Assembly (NCBI RefSeq): GCF_000227465.1
Contig: NC_016047.1
Span: forward strand, 945,001-1,009,000
Direction: 5' to 3'
Source of the DNA: Bacillus spizizenii TU-B-10
GTDB taxonomy: Bacteria; Bacillota; Bacilli; Bacillales; Bacillaceae
DNA length: 64,000 bases
Part shown: piece by piece, positions 61,603 through 64,000 of the stretch
Layout of the letters: every line of letters begins with the position of its first letter
How positions within the stretch are numbered: the first letter of the stretch is position 1
Notes under the pieces: generated by a model
Database searches by the model: none
The model's input: the letters and a program-made list of their open reading frames with translations, nothing else
What the model was told of the DNA's origin: nothing
Program-made: the position numbers and the translations under genes

Positions 61603-63324
61603 ATGCAAAAGGCTTTATCGTTTTTAAAACCATACTCATTGCTGGTAGGAACTGCGTTGATTCTCATGTTGACTGAGCTTGCGGTTGAACTGATGCAGCC
61701 TTTATTAATCGCAAAAATCATTGACGATGGGATTTTAAAGCAAGATCTGCGGCATGTGTGGACATGGGGCGCGGTCATGGTCGGACTGACCGTGTTATCA
61801 TTTGCGGCGGGAATGCTGAATTCCTTTTATGCCGCCCATGTCAGCCAAAGCTTTTCCTATGATACGAGAAAAGGGCTTTTTCAAAAAATCCAGTCCTTCT
61901 CTTATTCTACATTTGGACAGTTTTCATCCTCTTCTTATATCACAAGGCTGACAAACGATGTCACACAGGTTCAAAATATGATTTTTATGAGTTTGCGGTT
62001 TATGCTGCGGGCTCCATTAATGATTGTAGGCGGCATTGTGCTGTCGCTCGCCGTTAATGTGAAGCTCGGTTTTTTTCTGCTTGTGACCATTCCGATCCTG
62101 ATCTTGTTTTTGCTTTGGGTATTAAAGAAGGGCGGGGCACTGTTCCGCTCAGTGCAGAAACGGCTGGATCAGGTGAACACCGTCATGCAGGAAAACTTAA
62201 CAGCGATTAAGCTGATCAAAGCGCTGCTTCGCGGCAGCCACGAGGTCAAAAGATTTATCAAAGCCAACACGAGGCTGATGGAAAAAACAGTTTCAGCTTT
62301 TCAGCTTGTGGAATTCACGATGCCTGTGCTGATGCTGCTGATGAACCTCTGCATCCTTTTGATTTTGTGGGCAGGGGCCTTCAGTATCACGAACGGAAGT
62401 ACTCAAGTCGGTGATGTTGTGGCGATTATTAACTACGCAACACGAATTACGGGCGCGCTTTCGATGTTTCCGTTTTTGATTATGATTTTCACCCGGGCGA
62501 AGGCTTCAGGGGATAGAATCGGCGAGGTGCTTGAAACGGAAGGCGATGAGCGGGAGGAAGGCATCATATCTGATCGTTTGTCGGGAAGGATTGAGTTTCA
62601 GCATGTATCCTTCCGTTATCCGGAAATGGATAGAGAAGCGCTGCGGAATGTCTCATTTTCCGCAAAAACGAGGGAAACGATCGCGATTCTCGGTGCGACG
62701 GGATCAGGCAAGTCCACCCTTTTTCAGCTCATTCCACGGCTTTATCAGCCGGATTCGGGCAGCATTTACATAGATGAAAAGCCAATTTATGATTTTCCGG
62801 CTGAAGGGCTTCGCAAGCAAATTGGATATGTCCCGCAGGAAGTGCTCCTGTTTTCCGGCACAATCAAAGAAAATATTGCTTGGGGCAAAGAAAATGCTTC
62901 ACTTGATGAAATAATGGAAGCGGCCAAACATGCGCAAATTCATGAAACGATTATGAAGCTCCCAAATGGGTATGATACCGTGTTGGGACAAAGAGGCGTC
63001 AACCTGTCCGGCGGCCAGAAGCAGCGGATTTCCATTGCGCGGGCGCTGATCCGAAAGCCGGCCATCCTTCTTTTAGATGACAGCACAAGCGCGCTTGACC
63101 TGCAAACGGAGGCAAAGCTGCTTGAGGCGATCAGCACATATGAGTGCACAACTTTGATCATTACGCAAAAAATCACCACGGCGATGAAAGCTGATGAGAT
63201 TTTGCTGCTTGAGGATGGCGAACTGATAGAAAAAGGCACGCACAGTGAACTTCTTTCTGAATCTGAGTTATACAAGCGCATTTACGAGTCGCAATTCGGA
63301 AGGGAGGGGAGCGAGTCATGCTAA
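61603..63324 (+). CDS. yfiB: ABC exporter half-transporter YfiB (degenerate ATPase site)
   Basis: A 573-residue fused membrane-ATPase subunit. Six helices occupy residues about 10-300; the nucleotide-binding domain has Walker A GATGSGKSTLFQL, signature LSGGQKQR and Walker B ILLLDDSTSALD. The catalytic Glu after Walker B is Asp, and the switch His is replaced in LIITQKITTAMKA, as in the non-hydrolysing subunit of heterodimeric exporters such as BmrC. It overlaps yfiC by 7 nt (ATGCTAA), so the two should form one drug or lipid exporter; YfiB is the regulatory half. Confidence 0.93.
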   Translation: MQKALSFLKPYSLLVGTALILMLTELAVELMQPLLIAKIIDDGILKQDLRHVWTWGAVMVGLTVLSFAAGMLNSFYAAHVSQSFSYDTRKGLFQKIQSFSYSTFGQFSSSSYITRLTNDVTQVQNMIFMSLRFMLRAPLMIVGGIVLSLAVNVKLGFFLLVTIPILILFLLWVLKKGGALFRSVQKRLDQVNTVMQENLTAIKLIKALLRGSHEVKRFIKANTRLMEKTVSAFQLVEFTMPVLMLLMNLCILLILWAGAFSITNGSTQVGDVVAIINYATRITGALSMFPFLIMIFTRAKASGDRIGEVLETEGDEREEGIISDRLSGRIEFQHVSFRYPEMDREALRNVSFSAKTRETIAILGATGSGKSTLFQLIPRLYQPDSGSIYIDEKPIYDFPAEGLRKQIGYVPQEVLLFSGTIKENIAWGKENASLDEIMEAAKHAQIHETIMKLPNGYDTVLGQRGVNLSGGQKQRISIARALIRKPAILLLDDSTSALDLQTEAKLLEAISTYECTTLIITQKITTAMKADEILLLEDGELIEKGTHSELLSESELYKRIYESQFGREGSESC

Positions 63325-64000
63325 AAGACATCCGCAAGCCTTTCCAATATCCCAAACTGCCAATCGACAAAAAAGAAGGCGCGAAAAAGCGGGCGAAAGC
63401 AAAGGATGCAAAAGGCACACTGAAGCGAATCTGGTCTTACTTGGCTGAACGAAAAGGACTGCTCATCCTTGTCATGCTGATGGTTGTCATCAGCGCGATA
63501 TTCGGGCTCCTTGGCCCCTTTGTGATCGGAAAGGCCATTGACCATTTTATCGTCGGGAAAACGGTCAGCGGCTTAATTCCCGTTTTGCTCCTTCTGCTCG
63601 TCATTTACGTAATTCAGTCCCTGTCGCTCTGGTTTCAAAACTATTGGATGATTACGATCTCGCAGGGCACGGTTTTCAGAATGAGAAGCGAATTGTTCAC
63701 CCATCTGCATGAGCTGCCGATTCCGTTTTTTGATAAACAGCGGCACGGCGAGCTGATGAGCCGGGTGACGAATGACATCGAAAATGTAAGTTCTACCTTA
63801 AACACGTCAGTCATTCAAATTTTGTCAAGCGTCATCACCTTTGTCGGGACGATTGCGGTGATGCTGTACATGAGCCCGCTCCTTACAGTGATTACGCTAA
63901 CGATCATTCCGGTGATGGCCGCGAGCCTGAAATGGATCACCAACCGGACGGGAAAGCTGTTTAAAGAGCAGCAGAAAAACCTTGGTGAGCTGAATGGATA
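63318..64000 (+). CDS. yfiC: ABC exporter half-transporter YfiC, N-terminal part (3' end outside window)
   Basis: About 227 codons of a second ABC half-transporter are visible, starting MLKDIRKPFQYPKLPIDKKE. A basic N-terminal cytoplasmic extension precedes four or five membrane helices (LLILVMLMVVISAIFGLLGP, GLIPVLLLLLVIYVIQSL), with the coupling-helix motif GELMSRVTNDIENVSSTLNTS. The nucleotide domain lies beyond the window. The ATG overlaps the yfiB stop and has AGGGAGGGG upstream. It should supply the canonical ATPase site missing from YfiB. Confidence 0.93.
   Translation, partial: MLKDIRKPFQYPKLPIDKKEGAKKRAKAKDAKGTLKRIWSYLAERKGLLILVMLMVVISAIFGLLGPFVIGKAIDHFIVGKTVSGLIPVLLLLLVIYVIQSLSLWFQNYWMITISQGTVFRMRSELFTHLHELPIPFFDKQRHGELMSRVTNDIENVSSTLNTSVIQILSSVITFVGTIAVMLYMSPLLTVITLTIIPVMAASLKWITNRTGKLFKEQQKNLGELNG

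Overview
The window is ordinary chromosomal DNA of a Bacillus subtilis-group bacterium. Almost every gene, and its order from yflS to yfiC, is recognisable from the B. subtilis map: citST-yflP-citM, nos, nagP, ltaS, the trehalose and maltose PTS operons, yfkN, pdaA, rlmCD, the acetoin dehydrogenase operon and sspH. Several proteins differ from the strain 168 versions I remember, and three loci that I know as intact there are broken here. This points to a sister lineage (another subspecies or a near neighbour) rather than 168. No tRNA, rRNA, CRISPR array, intact prophage or complete insertion sequence was seen.

Layout. 1-6.8 kb: carboxylate transport (end of yflS), the citrate-sensing pair citS/citT, a periplasmic-type binding protein (yflP), the metal-citrate carrier citM with its CcpA site, and a metallo-beta-lactamase-fold protein (yflN). 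6.8-17.5 kb: bacterial NO synthase, acylphosphatase, a broken MOSC gene (yflK), small proteins, methionine aminopeptidase, the GlcNAc PTS permease with a NagR site, lipoteichoic acid synthase, an alanine/sodium symporter and a decayed gerA-type spore-germination operon (yfkQRST). 17.5-21.5 kb: treP-treA-treR with promoter, two TreR operators and a cre site. 21.5-42.2 kb: nitroreductase hypO, the giant wall-linked nucleotide phosphoesterase YfkN, sigma-B-type stress genes (yfkM; yfkJ-yfkI-yfkH), transporters, a mechanosensitive channel, a radical-SAM protein, pdaA, corA, an AlkA-like glycosylase and the 23S rRNA methyltransferase RlmCD.

42.2-47.1 kb is the least conserved part. It is an AT-rich stretch with few genes (a YfzA-like membrane protein and unexplained fragments), then a tRNA-dihydrouridine synthase, an AT-rich GNAT acetyltransferase, yfjM and a yfjL pseudogene with three separate lesions. 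47.1-54.1 kb: acoABCL behind a textbook sigma-54 promoter with a palindromic upstream activator site, followed by its activator acoR (with cre) and sspH. 54.1-57.4 kb: a minus-strand group yfjF, yfjD, yfjC, yfjB, yfjA; yfjA-yfjB-yfjC looks like a type VII (ESX/Yuk)-type secretion cassette of unknown function and is the best candidate here for an undescribed system. 57.7-61.5 kb: malA-malR-malP for maltose. 61.6 kb to the end: the heterodimeric ABC exporter yfiB-yfiC, with yfiC cut by the window edge.

The genes share a carbon-catabolite theme. citM, treP, acoR and malA each carry a recognisable cre element, and three separate PTS permeases (NagP, TreP, MalP) all lack a IIA domain and so must borrow phosphoryl transfer from elsewhere in the cell.
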